Below are positions 8,567 through 17,054 of a stretch of 52,232 nt of DNA, one piece after another. Location: positions 1 through 52,232 of the forward strand of contig CAJMNO010000016.1 in the NCBI GenBank assembly GCA_905214865.1, given 5' to 3'. Below the pieces are notes generated by a model. That model had not been told where the DNA came from, did no database searches, and was given only the letters and a program-made list of their open reading frames with translations. A program made the position numbers and the translations under genes. The stretch comes from an uncultured bacterium. GTDB lineage: Bacteria > Actinomycetota > Coriobacteriia > Coriobacteriales > Atopobiaceae. Position 1 is the first letter of the stretch; every line of letters begins with the position of its first letter.

Positions 8567-9241
8567 ATGAAGGAGATGGAGGAGGTCCCGGCTACGCTGG
8601 GAAAGGGCCCTGATGCGGCCGCGGGAACGCCGAGCGAGCTGGGATTGGACGACGTCTCCCCTAGTACAGCAAAGCGCTCGAACGCCAGCCCCATTATCGC
8701 TCTGACCTGCGGATACGACTCCCCGCTGGGTCACATGACCCTTGCCGAGCGTGACGGTAGCATCGTCGGTGCGTGGTTCGACGGGCAGAGGCACGACCGG
8801 GCCCACCTGGGCGACTCGCGACCCGCACAACCCGGGGAGTCGCCGGCACTCGAGGCTGCGGCAGCCTGGCTGGACGCCTACTTCTCCGGCGCCAACCCCG
8901 GCGAGCCGCCCGCGCTCGCACCCGTCGGCGCCCCCTTCCAACAGGCGGTGTGGGACGAGCTTCTCACCATCCCCTATGGGAGCACGACCACGTACGGGGA
9001 GGTCGCACGACGCCTCTCCGCCCGAACCGGCCGCACGGAGTCGCCCCGCGCCGTGGGCTCCGCGGTGGGGAGAAACCCCATCCTGGTGATGGTTCCCTGC
9101 CACAGGGTCGTGGGCGCGTCGGGGAGCCTGACGGGTTATGCGGCGGGCATCGACCGCAAGGAGCAGCTCCTGCGGCTGGAGGGCGCAAGCCTGCCTGCCG
9201 ACGGCCGGACGGGAGCGCACCGCACTTCAGCCAGTCGGTAG
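8567..9241 (+). CDS. ogt: methylated-DNA--[protein]-cysteine S-methyltransferase
   Basis: A 224-aa DNA repair protein that transfers alkyl groups from O6-alkylguanine to its own cysteine. Cys178 lies in the invariant PCHRV motif. The helix-turn-helix region (IPYGSTTTYGEVARRL) and the downstream GSLTGYAAGIDRKEQLLRLE segment are complete. The first 40 residues are a low-complexity extension absent from most Ogt proteins. ATG at 8567 follows GAGAGGAGGCG; internal ATGs lack equal sites. It stands alone between repeat arrays and the convergent nitroreductase gene. Confidence 0.93.
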   Translation: MKEMEEVPATLGKGPDAAAGTPSELGLDDVSPSTAKRSNASPIIALTCGYDSPLGHMTLAERDGSIVGAWFDGQRHDRAHLGDSRPAQPGESPALEAAAAWLDAYFSGANPGEPPALAPVGAPFQQAVWDELLTIPYGSTTTYGEVARRLSARTGRTESPRAVGSAVGRNPILVMVPCHRVVGASGSLTGYAAGIDRKEQLLRLEGASLPADGRTGAHRTSASR

Positions 9242-9329
9242 ACGTCGCGCGTCAGCGAATGGGGCCCTGCCAGCACGGTCACCGGACGTAGTGACGGGAT
9301 GGCACCGGGTCACACATGACGACGCGCGC

Positions 9330-9851
9330 CTACCCCACCACGTGGATGCGGGCAGCGTCGAAGCGATCGCGCTGGGGATGCACGGCCTGCGGGCGACCGA
9401 GGGCGAACAGCGAGAACGCGCGCAGCCCCTTGGGAATCGAGAGGATGCGCTCGACTGCGGCCATGCGCTCCTCCACCGGCGCGATGCCCAGCCACACGCC
9501 ACCCAGCCCCAGCGAGTCCGCGGCAAGCCACATGTTCTCCTGCTCGATGGCCATATCTATCTGCGCCAGTTCGGGGAACCTGAGTCCCTCCGTGCGATAC
9601 GCGCTCGCAATGACCACGGGAGCCGCAGCCGCCGGCCCTGCGAACGGACTCGCCTTGGAGAGCGCCTCCCTCAGGCCGGCATCCCTCACCACGAAGAACT
9701 CCCACGGCTGCTGGTCGCCCGCACTCGGCGCCTGCATCGCCGCGCGCAGGATCGCCTCGACCTCGCCGTCCGAGACTGTCTCGCCCGTGAACTTACGCAC
9801 ACTCGTGCGGTGGAACAGGCTCGTTTGCTCAAGGTTTTCCAGTTCGCTCAT
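9330..9851 (-). CDS. nitroreductase family protein
   Basis: A 173-aa flavin-dependent nitroreductase-fold enzyme. It has the FMN-binding RTSVRKF start, the APSAGDQQPWEFFVV dimer/FMN segment, the LGLGGVWLGI motif and a C-terminal basic patch. The substrate cannot be told. ATG at 9851 is chosen over 9863 because GGGAG sits just upstream. A near-copy of the MarR operator found at 11.46-11.53 kb (TTGACATGTC at 9870-9879) lies 18 bases upstream of the start, suggesting control by the MarR protein encoded at 11537. Confidence 0.88.
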   Translation of the reverse strand: MSELENLEQTSLFHRTSVRKFTGETVSDGEVEAILRAAMQAPSAGDQQPWEFFVVRDAGLREALSKASPFAGPAAAAPVVIASAYRTEGLRFPELAQIDMAIEQENMWLAADSLGLGGVWLGIAPVEERMAAVERILSIPKGLRAFSLFALGRPQAVHPQRDRFDAARIHVVG

Positions 9852-9869
9852 CGCGTCTCCCATCCTCGT

Positions 9870-9881
9870 TTGACATGTCCG
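9870..9881. promoter_or_regulatory. possible MarR operator upstream of nitroreductase
   Basis: TTGACATGTCCG matches the operator TTGACATGTCAA at 10 of 12 positions, right before the nitroreductase start. It is a single site, so chance is not excluded. Confidence 0.4.
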
Positions 9882-10253
9882 ACACTGCGAGGTCCGGACC
9901 AGTACGTTCTACCCAGCCAGTACGGGATGCTGCAGCTGGCAACCGGTTGGGCCGAGGAATGAGCCACGAGGAAAATCACTCGGTGGGGGAAGAAGAGCGG
10001 GGCGGCCTCGCTCGACACCGCTCCCCCTGGCAGCGCGCGGGAGCGGGCAATCGGCCCTGGCCCCGCGATCGCACCGGTTCGCCGGCCCTGGCCCCGCGGT
10101 CTCCCGGCGGGAGGCGGAAACCCGCCGACCTGGCATCAATCTCTCTACCTTGGCAGCAAGTGGCCGAATTGAGTGCCGCATCGCGAGCCCGCCGCCGCGG
10201 GGACCGGCCGACACCACGTTCGCCCAGCTGATAGACCATAAATGATCGAAGCG
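9882..10253. other. non-coding, GC-rich gap
   Basis: No credible gene is seen. It holds two direct copies of CGGCCCTGGCCCCGCG about 30 bases apart (near 10040-10090) and a lone R2-like half-site beginning TTGGCAGCAAGTGG near 10151. Long frames across it are compositional. Confidence 0.5.
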
Positions 10254-10493
10254 TTGGCAGCAGACTCCCGAGGTGTGTGCGCACATCGGGAGTTTGCCGC
10301 CATTTGGGGCCGGAATGGAGGGCGACTGGCAGAGGAATCCCGATGTGAGTGCTCACATCGGGCATCCGCTGCCACCGGTTACGGGCGGCAGACCCTCTCG
10401 CCCAATCTACCTGCGACGATGTCGTGTCCGATACCCCTCGCGTCGGGACGCCCGCCGCAAGGGCGCTCACATCGGGCTCCTGCTGCCATGGTT
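10254..10493. repeat. R2 array a
   Basis: R2 units are about 48 bp: an outer TGGCAGC/GCTGCCA pair enclosing the palindrome CCCGATGTGAGTGCTCACATCGGG type. Unit 1 is at 10254-10302 (centre TGTGTGCGCACA), unit 2 at 10327-10374, and a half or decayed unit at about 10464-10493 (CTCACATCGGG...GCTGCCA). All are in a non-coding stretch between divergent genes. Confidence 0.75.
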
Positions 10494-10569
10494 CAGCTCT
10501 TGATATTATGGTTGGGAAAACGTAAGGCTGGGTGGACATCTCGGCAAGGACGCCCGCGCACGGACGGGA

Positions 10570-10593
10570 CCGTGGAGCGCCCCCGCTCCACGG
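10570..10593. repeat. perfect 10-bp hairpin
   Basis: CCGTGGAGCG and CGCTCCACGG flank a 4-base loop. There is no T-tract, so an intrinsic terminator is doubtful. It lies in non-coding sequence between arrays R2a and R4a. Confidence 0.5.
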
Positions 10594-10772
10594 TCTGCCA
10601 AGCGAGCTGAGGCTGATGCGAAAACGAACCAGCCGTGGGACGACCGTGACCTGCGGGGTGACGTCCCTCTCCCCTTCTTTGCCCATCGAGGGCCCTTTCC
10701 CCGAATCGACCCCAGAGCCTCGAGCCACCGGGCAGGTGAACTGCTCGGAGGGAACTCAAGGAAGGCTACCAT

Positions 10773-10816
10773 CAGAGAACCCAACCCGTGTGTACACGGG
10801 GGACAAGGCTTCTGAC
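10773..10816. repeat. R4 unit a (single, decayed)
   Basis: It contains CCCGTGTGTACACGGG followed by GGCTTCTGACA, matching the centre and right flank of the R4 units at 15.78-16.00 kb but with a degraded outer stem. Confidence 0.55.
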
Positions 10817-10891
10817 ACGGCGCGGCACCAGCGGCCCGAGCTCCCGAAAGCCAGCGCCCCCTCCCCTGGACCACGTGGATGTCCCTCACGG

Positions 10892-10978
10892 TCACGTATC
10901 GCCGCAGTACGGGCACGCCTTGCCGTACTTATATTCGCGGCGCTTCTCGCGCATGGCCTTGGCCTCCGGAGTGCCCAC
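10892..10978 (-). pseudogene. short zinc-ribbon-like fragment
   Basis: A short minus-strand frame reads VGTPEAKAMREKRREYKY then GKACPYCGDT and stop (TGA at 10892-10894). The CPYCG knuckle and the basic helical segment look protein-like, unlike the surrounding repeats. GTG at 10978 or ATG at 10954 could start it, but neither has a clear ribosome binding site, and the frame is stopped upstream at about 11013. It may be a 20-28 aa mini-gene or, more likely, the 3' remnant of a lost gene. Confidence 0.35.
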
Positions 10979-11005
10979 ACCCGCCGGGATGCCAAAGCCC
11001 GCCCG

Positions 11006-11068
11006 GTGCCGGGATCCCTAAGCACATGCCGGCGGCAGCCCGTGCTGGCACCGACCTTTCTAAGCACC
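11006..11068. repeat. R3 array b (two units)
   Basis: Two reverse R3 units end in CTAAGCAC at about 11006-11025 (partial) and 11039-11068 (CCCGTGCTGGCACCGACC... type). No forward partners are visible here. Confidence 0.6.
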
Positions 11069-11187
11069 CCTCGTCCGGCGTGGCACCTAGCGCGCGGGTA
11101 TCGAAACCCCAAACGCCCTGCACCCTCCGCGACCCGCGGCGCGCGCACCGTTCCCTCCATGCGTTCTTTGCCCGTCGGCGCGCGGCG

Positions 11188-11404
11188 CTGCTGAGGAAAT
11201 GCGACCTGTGGCAATCGTAGCCCGCCAGCTGCTGAGGAAATGCGACCTGTGGCAATGGGAGGGGGTCCTCCGCCCGCCAACACCCGACATTCCTCGGCGG
11301 AAACCGCCCTCCGATTGCCAATACTCCACTTTCCTAGGCGCCCATCCGCCCGGGACGGTGTCCAGACGGCGCCCGCGCTGCCACAACTCGCATTTCCTCA
11401 GCAC
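11188..11404. repeat. R1 array b
   Basis: Two forward units (11188-11217 and 11229-11256, both CTGAGGAAATGCGACCTG then TGGCAAT) are followed by a partial reverse unit at 11283-11300. Two full reverse units then follow at 11312-11339 (TATTGG-type core) and 11377-11403 (TTGTGG-type core). Units with different core sub-types sit in one array, which shows the sub-types mix. Confidence 0.8.
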
Positions 11405-11455
11405 CCCGCCGCGGCACTCCCCCGCCGACGCCCCACGTGCGCGTCCCCAATTTCA

Positions 11456-11525
11456 TTGACATATCAACCTTGACACGTCAACCGATTGGCGTAGGCTAAC
11501 CACCGACAAACAGTTGACATGTCAA
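11456..11525 (+). promoter_or_regulatory. MarR operators and promoter of the exporter operon
   Basis: Three 12-bp palindromes with consensus TTGAC-ay-rTCAA occur at 11456-11467, 11470-11481 and 11514-11525. The second overlaps a plausible -35 (TTGACA at 11470) with a -10-like TAGGCT 16 bases on. The third lies just before the ribosome binding site of marR. Bound repressor would block RNA polymerase, so the marR-ABC operon is probably autoregulated. Confidence 0.75.
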
Positions 11526-11536
11526 GGGGATGAGCT

Positions 11537-12022
11537 ATGCATAACCAGGACAGCGCGCCGTCGGAGGGACGCTCCCTCAGCGACACGCACATGATGCTCT
11601 ACCGCGCGCTCCACGCGCAGACCAACTACCTCCGGCCGCGCATGGCCAGGATCGGCCTGGGTCCCGGCCAGCCCAAGATCCTGGGCTACCTCTGGATCAA
11701 CGGCCCCTGCAGCCAGCGCGCGCTGGCCGAGTACTTCGAGCTCGACCCCGCCGCCGTCAGCCGCATGCTGGCGTCGCTCAGCTCCAGCGGCTTCGTGCGC
11801 ATGACGCAGGGAGAGGACCGTCGCACCCGGCTCGCGGAGCTGACCCCCGCCGGCAGGGAGGCCCTCGCCGCCTGGGACCGCTGCTGCGACGAGGAGAGCG
11901 CCATCATGCTCGCGGGCTTCTCCCCCGACGAGGTCGCCCGCCTGCAGGACTACCTCACCCGTATCCATGCCAACCTGCGCCGCGCCAACACCGGCACCGC
12001 GCCCGACAGGGAGGCGCTGTGA
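11537..12022 (+). CDS. MarR family transcriptional regulator
   Basis: A 161-aa winged-helix regulator. The DNA-binding part lies at about residues 45-105 (GPCSQRALAEYFELDPAAVSRMLASL as recognition helices, then the basic wing GEDRRTRLAELTPAG), flanked by dimerisation helices. It overlaps the first ABC gene by one base (TGATG), so the three genes form one operon. Three palindromic operators upstream indicate autoregulation. By analogy with MarR/exporter pairs it probably derepresses efflux when a toxic compound binds; the ligand is unknown. Confidence 0.9.
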   Translation: MHNQDSAPSEGRSLSDTHMMLYRALHAQTNYLRPRMARIGLGPGQPKILGYLWINGPCSQRALAEYFELDPAAVSRMLASLSSSGFVRMTQGEDRRTRLAELTPAGREALAAWDRCCDEESAIMLAGFSPDEVARLQDYLTRIHANLRRANTGTAPDREAL

Positions 12023-13764
12023 TGGACGACCTCCGCTACGTGTCGCGCTACCTGCGCGGATACCGCCTGCACCTGCTGGTGGCGGCGCTTCTCATCTTTG
12101 TGGAGACCATCGCCGAGCTGGTGATCCCCTTCCTCATGGCACGCATCGTGGATGTGGGCATCGCCTCCGGCGACCTCTCGCTGGTGCTGGCGACGGGCCG
12201 CCAGATGGTGGTGGTCGCGGTGGTCGCGGGCGTCTGCGGCTTTGCCTACTCGCGCTTCTCCGCCGCTGCCGCCATGGGCTTTGGCGCCAACCTGCGCGAG
12301 GCCGAGTACGCCCACCTGCAGGACTACTCGTTCACAAATCTGGACGAGTTTGACTCGTCCTCGCTGGTCACGCGCCTCACCACCGACATCACGGTGATCC
12401 AGAACGCCTTCGTGATGGGCATCCGACCGCTCCTGCGCAGCCCGGTCATGCTGGTGGCGGGCCTAATCCTTGCCTGCACCATGAGCGCCAGGCTGGCCCT
12501 GGTCTTCTTCGTGGTCCTGCCGTTCCTGGCGGTGGCGCTGGCCCTGATCGTGCGCCACGTGGCGCCGCTCTACGCGGTGCTGCAGGGCGTGATGGACCGC
12601 CTGAACGAGACCCTCCAGGAGGACCTCGTTGCCATCCGAGCCATCAAGGCGTACGTGCGCGAGGGTCACGTGGCCGACCGCTTCGAGCGGGTCAACACGG
12701 CGCTGGCGGACACGGCGACCCACACCTTTGGCGGGGCCGTCCTCAACATGCCCGTGTTCCAGACCGCCATGGCCATCGCCAACGTCGGCCTCCTCTGGTT
12801 TGGCGGCCAGATGGTCGCGTCGGGCGAGATAGGCGTGGGCACGCTGACTGGCTTCATGAGCTACGTGCTGCTGATCATGAACTCGCTCAACATGATCTCG
12901 AGCGTGTTCCTGCTGCTCGCGCGCGCCATCACCAGCATCGGGCGCGTGTGCGAGGTGCTGCGCGAGGAGCCCACCATGGACCCCAACCCGTCGGGCGCCA
13001 GGGAGCTGGCGGACGGCTCCGTTGAGTTCCGTGACGTCTCGTTCAAGTACAACCCCGCGGCGGAGAGGAACGTCCTTGAGCACGTGACCCTTCGCTTTGC
13101 CCCCGGCTCCACCGTGGGCATCCTGGGCGGCACGGGCTCGGGCAAGTCGTCGCTCGTGCAGCTGGTGCCGCGCCTGTACGACGCCACCGAGGGCACCGTC
13201 CTGGTGGGCGGGCGAGACGTGCGCGACTACGACGTCCACGCCCTGCGCGCCGGCGTTGGCATGGTGCTCCAGAAGAACGTGCTGTTCTCCGGCACCGTGC
13301 GCGACAACCTGCGCTGGGGCAACCCGGACGCCACGGACCAAGAGATTCTGGACGCCTGCCGGCTGGCGTGCGTGGACGAGTTCCTCGACCGCATCGGCGG
13401 GCTCGACGCGGACCTGGGCCACGGCGGCGGCAACGTCTCGGGCGGGCAGAAGCAGCGCCTGTGCATCGCGCGCACGCTCCTCTCGCATCCCAAGGTCATG
13501 GTGTTCGACGACTCCACGAGCGCCGTCGACACCGCCACCGACGCCCGCATCCGCGCGGGCCTGGCGCAGGTGCACGACATGACCAAGGTGATCATCGCCC
13601 AGCGCGTGAGCTCGGTGCGCGACAGCGACCAAATCGTGGTCCTGGACGACGGCCACGTGCACGCCACGGGGACGCACGAGGAGCTTCTCGCCAGCGACCC
13701 CATCTACCAGGAGCTCTACTACTCGCAGACCGCGACCCAGGAGGACGGCAATGGCGCAGAGTAA
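12022..13764 (+). CDS. ABC exporter half-transporter, degenerate ATPase site subunit
   Basis: A 580-aa protein with six N-terminal membrane helices (about 1-310) and a C-terminal ATPase. Walker A is GGTGSGKSS (about 370) and the signature is VSGGQKQR (about 472). Walker B reads VMVFDDSTSA (about 492), so the catalytic Glu is replaced by Asp. This is the mark of the non-canonical partner in heterodimeric exporters such as BmrCD, LmrCD and EfrAB. Its partner overlaps it by 14 bases. Substrate is unknown; MarR control suggests drug or toxic-compound efflux. Confidence 0.9.
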   Translation: MDDLRYVSRYLRGYRLHLLVAALLIFVETIAELVIPFLMARIVDVGIASGDLSLVLATGRQMVVVAVVAGVCGFAYSRFSAAAAMGFGANLREAEYAHLQDYSFTNLDEFDSSSLVTRLTTDITVIQNAFVMGIRPLLRSPVMLVAGLILACTMSARLALVFFVVLPFLAVALALIVRHVAPLYAVLQGVMDRLNETLQEDLVAIRAIKAYVREGHVADRFERVNTALADTATHTFGGAVLNMPVFQTAMAIANVGLLWFGGQMVASGEIGVGTLTGFMSYVLLIMNSLNMISSVFLLLARAITSIGRVCEVLREEPTMDPNPSGARELADGSVEFRDVSFKYNPAAERNVLEHVTLRFAPGSTVGILGGTGSGKSSLVQLVPRLYDATEGTVLVGGRDVRDYDVHALRAGVGMVLQKNVLFSGTVRDNLRWGNPDATDQEILDACRLACVDEFLDRIGGLDADLGHGGGNVSGGQKQRLCIARTLLSHPKVMVFDDSTSAVDTATDARIRAGLAQVHDMTKVIIAQRVSSVRDSDQIVVLDDGHVHATGTHEELLASDPIYQELYYSQTATQEDGNGAE

Positions 13765-15604
13765 GGCATCGGGCGGGGCGCGCCCGCAGAACATGCGCCA
13801 CACCCTGAGGAGGTTCGTCTCCTACATGGGGCACGCCAAGTTCCACATGCTCGCCGTCGCCGTGCTGGTGACGCTCGCGGGCGTGGGCAACCTGGCGGGA
13901 ACGTACATGATCAAGCCGGTGGTCAACCGCATCGCCGCGGGGGACATGGCGGGCTTCTCTGCCGACGTGGCGATCACTGCCGCGATCTACGGGGTCGCGG
14001 TCCTCTCCGCGCTCGCGTACACGCAGGTGATGGTGCATGCCGCGCAGCACATCGTGTTCGACATCCGCCGCGACCTGTTTGGCCACATCATGCGGCTGCC
14101 GCTCTCGTACTTCGACCGCACGCGCAACGGCGACGTCATGAGCTACTTCACCAACGACGTCGACACCATCAGCGAGGCGCTCAACAACAGCTTCGCCAAC
14201 ATGATGCAGGCGGCGATCCAGACCGTGGGGACGCTCGCGCTGCTGCTGGTGCTCAACTGGCGCCTGACCCTGGTGACGCTTGCCTGCGACGCCATCGTCG
14301 TGCTGTACACGCGCTTCTCGGGCGCGCGCTCCAAGCGCTACTTCGCCGCGCAGCAGACCACCCTGGGCGCGCTGGACGGCTACGTGGAGGAGATGATCTC
14401 GGGCCAGAAGGTCGTGAAGGCCTTCAACCACGAGGGGCAGAACCTCGCGGGATTCCGTCGGCTCAACGAGGACCTCCGCCGCACGGGAACGAGCGCCCAG
14501 GCCTACGCGCTCACCATGGTCCCCAGCACCGTCGTGATCGGCTACGTCAACTACGCGGCGGTCGCCGTGCTGGGGGCGGTCATGGCGATCAACGGGCAGA
14601 CCGACGTGGGCAGCCTGGCCTCGTACCTGGTCTTCGTGCGACAGGCGGCCATGCCCATCAACCAGCTCACGCAGCTGGGCAACTTCGTGCTCACGGCGCT
14701 TGCCGGGGCCGAGCGCGTGTTCCGCGTGATGGAGCTGCCACCCGAGGTCGACCAGGGCAAAGCAGTGGTGCAGCGCATGGACGAGGCGGGCGAGAGGGAC
14801 GGGGCACGGCGCATGGCGGCCGGTGCCGCCGGCTGGCGGTGGGTCCTGCCCGGAGGCGGCACCGTACCTCTCGCCGGAGACGTGCGCCTGAACGACGTGA
14901 CCTTTGGCTACGAGGAGGGGCAGACGGTGCTCGCGAACCTCACGCTCTACGCAAAGCCGGGGCAGAAGATCGCCTTCGTGGGCTCCACGGGCGCGGGCAA
15001 GACCACCATCACCAACCTCATCAACCGCTTCTACGACGTGCGGTCGGGGTCCATCACCTACGACGGGATCGACGTGCGCGACATCCGCAAGGCTGACCTG
15101 CGCTCCACGCTGGGCATCGTGCTGCAGGACACGCACCTGTTCAGCGGCACCGTGGCGGACAACATCCGCTTTGGCAAGCTGGACGCCACGGACGAGGAGG
15201 TGCGCCACGCCGCCCGCATCGCCAACGCCGACTCGTTCATCCGGAGGCTCCCGCACGGCTACGACACGCAGATCACGTCGGACGGGGCCAACCTCTCGCA
15301 GGGGCAGCGGCAGCTCATCGCGATCGCGCGCGCCGCGGTGTCGGATCCGCCCGTCCTCATCCTGGACGAGGCGACGTCCTCCATCGACACGCGCACCGAG
15401 GCGCTCATCGAGCGCGGGATGGACGCGCTCATGCGCGGGCGGACGGTGTTCGTGATCGCCCACCGTCTCTCGACTGTGCGCAACGCCAACGCCATCATGG
15501 TGCTGGAGCACGGGCGCATCGTCGAGCGCGGCACGCACGAGGAGCTCCTCGCCCAGCACGGGGAGTACTGGCAGCTGTACACGGGCAAGCGGGAGCTGGA
15601 CTAG
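13751..15604 (+). CDS. ABC exporter half-transporter, canonical ATPase subunit
   Basis: A 617-aa partner of the preceding gene, with six membrane helices (about 20-330) and a complete ATPase: Walker A GSTGAGKTT (about 411), signature LSQGQRQL (about 515), Walker B VLILDEATSS with the catalytic Glu (about 535), and the switch His in VIAHRLSTV. The linker between the membrane and ATPase domains (about 345-375) is longer than usual and Gly/Ala-rich. The ATG at 13751 lies inside the upstream gene, so translation is coupled and a 1:1 heterodimer is expected. Confidence 0.92.
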   Translation: MAQSKASGGARPQNMRHTLRRFVSYMGHAKFHMLAVAVLVTLAGVGNLAGTYMIKPVVNRIAAGDMAGFSADVAITAAIYGVAVLSALAYTQVMVHAAQHIVFDIRRDLFGHIMRLPLSYFDRTRNGDVMSYFTNDVDTISEALNNSFANMMQAAIQTVGTLALLLVLNWRLTLVTLACDAIVVLYTRFSGARSKRYFAAQQTTLGALDGYVEEMISGQKVVKAFNHEGQNLAGFRRLNEDLRRTGTSAQAYALTMVPSTVVIGYVNYAAVAVLGAVMAINGQTDVGSLASYLVFVRQAAMPINQLTQLGNFVLTALAGAERVFRVMELPPEVDQGKAVVQRMDEAGERDGARRMAAGAAGWRWVLPGGGTVPLAGDVRLNDVTFGYEEGQTVLANLTLYAKPGQKIAFVGSTGAGKTTITNLINRFYDVRSGSITYDGIDVRDIRKADLRSTLGIVLQDTHLFSGTVADNIRFGKLDATDEEVRHAARIANADSFIRRLPHGYDTQITSDGANLSQGQRQLIAIARAAVSDPPVLILDEATSSIDTRTEALIERGMDALMRGRTVFVIAHRLSTVRNANAIMVLEHGRIVERGTHEELLAQHGEYWQLYTGKRELD

Positions 15605-15722
15605 GCGCGAGGTCGGGGCGGTTGCGGCCTGCCGCGGGGATGGCGGCACTGGGGCTCACGGGCCTTCCGCTCCCACGCGCCCGCACGCCCCGCGCGGCCT
15701 GGCCACGTTCAGGAGCTCATGG

Positions 15723-15766
15723 AAGGACGGCGGTCGGCGCCCTCTCGGCCGGCTGCCGTCCTTCTT
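15723..15766 (+). terminator. intrinsic terminator of the ABC operon
   Basis: A stem AAGGACGGC/GCCGTCCTT with a GC-rich inner loop is followed by CTT-rich sequence about 120 bases after the last ABC gene. Confidence 0.7.
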
Positions 15767-15776
15767 GCCGGCCCTC

Positions 15777-16002
15777 AGTCAGAAACCTCGTCCCACGTGT
15801 ACACACGAGACGAGGTTTTAGACAGGGGAACCCACTGACGACTGGCTACTGCCTGAAAGCGCGCCCCATGTGTACACACGGGGTGGCGTTTCTGACAGGG
15901 GCCCATTCCCCCCAGCACGTCTCCCCTGTTAGCAGCGCTCCAGCACCTCTGCAAAGGTAGAAACCCCGTCCCGTGTGTACACATGGGACGGGGTTTCAGA
16001 CG
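15777..16002. repeat. R4 array b (three units)
   Basis: Three R4 palindromes lie at 15777-15827, 15851-15897 and 15958-16002. The third is almost perfect over 38 bp: outer arms GAAACCCCGTCCC/GGGACGGGGTTTC around TGTGTACACA, with one G/T mismatch. All units end in TTTCnGACA or TTTTAGACA. The outer-arm bases differ between units but co-vary to preserve pairing (CCTCGTC/GACGAGG, GCGCCCC/GGGGTGGC, CCCCGTCCC/GGGACGGGG), so the fold rather than the sequence appears conserved. Confidence 0.8.
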
Positions 16003-16226
16003 TGGGGCGAGCCCCAATGTGCCTCCGTCATGGTGCCATACCGCCGCGAAACCACCCACGCAACGTGCATCGTTCGACGAGCCCCCTTGTCAGCGCCCAC
16101 CCGACAGGCTGCCTGGCGTTCCTCCACCAACGCGAAGCGAGGGACATCGATGGGCAGAGAAGGGAGGGACACCCTCGGCAACCACGCCCTACCCCCTCCC
16201 CGGGTCCTTGGGAACGATCCGCCCCT
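16003..16226. other. non-coding stretch between R4 and R2 arrays
   Basis: No gene, repeat or promoter that I can support is seen in these bases. Confidence 0.4.
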
Positions 16227-16458
16227 GGCGGCAAAGTCCCGATGTGAGCGGTCTGGGAAGGCGGCTGCCAGTGGACCCCGGAACGCCCACACGTTTGCCC
16301 AGGTAGGATAATCGTCCGACCGAGGATGTTCCCTCCAGTGGCAGCGGGAGCCCGATGTGAGTGCTCACTTCAAGAGTTCTCTGCCATCCCGCTCCCACAT
16401 CCGACCTAAATGGCAAGGGAATCCCCATATGAGTACTCACATCGGGAGTTTGCTGCCA
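16227..16458. repeat. R2 array b (three units)
   Basis: Units lie at about 16227-16272 (decayed right half), 16338-16386 and 16411-16458. The last reads ATATGAGTACTCACATCGGG between TGGCA and TGCCA ends. The order and spacing match array R2c at 23.06-23.30 kb unit for unit. Confidence 0.75.
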
Positions 16459-16469
16459 TCGCTGGGACT

Positions 16470-16796
16470 GTTTCAGTCAGGCAGCCGGTGAAATGCCAGG
16501 TCATCGGCGGGATTAGGGGCTTGGGAGTACACACTTCGGGAATTCGCCAACATGGTTCACTTGCTGATGAATCATCGCTGCCGGGGTGGGCCCGGCGGAC
16601 GAACGCGACGGCCGCCGTACGCGGCACGGGATCGCCCGAGCATGCGCCCCCTACCAGCAGCCCTCCTTCTCTGACCTTGGCCAGCAGGAAAGGTCCCGCG
16701 GGGAGCGTGGCCTTGCGCCCGAGCCATCGGCCAACTGTGGGTCCCCGCCGAGGAAATGAGCTCCGCGGCAACCCCGGTCGGAACTCGGACAAGATA
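16470..16796. repeat. composite linker, copy 1
   Basis: Non-coding sequence between R2b and R1c, similar to 23397-23600 in the second composite. A 25-bp core at 16620-16644 (GCGGCACGGGATCGCCCGAG within it) is identical at 23462-23486, inside about 90 bp of clear similarity. Base changes between copies alter amino acids in the frames I checked, so coding is unlikely. A decayed R1 unit (GCCGAGGAAATG...) lies near 16748. Confidence 0.65.
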
Positions 16797-16952
16797 GCTG
16801 CTAAGGAATGTCGAGTATTGGCAATCCGAGCCGGTCGGAAGCTTAGGAATCGCGACCTTTGGCAGCCGAGAGGGGCTGTCCGCTGCCAATACTCGCCTTT
16901 CCTCAGCGGAAGCGACCCTCGGATTGCCAATACTCTACTTTCCTCAGCAGCC
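16797..16952. repeat. R1 array c (complete 2+2)
   Basis: The forward outer unit at 16797-16828 and forward inner unit at 16841-16869 are followed, after a short loop, by the reverse inner unit at 16881-16908 and reverse outer unit at 16921-16952. The first 75 bases are almost identical to array R1d at 23.6 kb. It would fold as two nested stems on either strand. Confidence 0.85.
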
Positions 16953-17054
16953 TTCGTCGCAGACCGCTCCAAACCCGATCGCGCACAGCGAAAAGCCGCC
17001 CATCCACGACCCCGGGGACGCGGACGGGCGGCTCGTGCGAGCCTGGCAACCTCG

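Noticed and set aside
16410..16972. Coding frames spanning the composite linker (both strands)
   Set aside because: Both strands are open over part of it, but changes between the two copies fall mostly at amino-acid-altering positions and the frames run through palindromic repeats.
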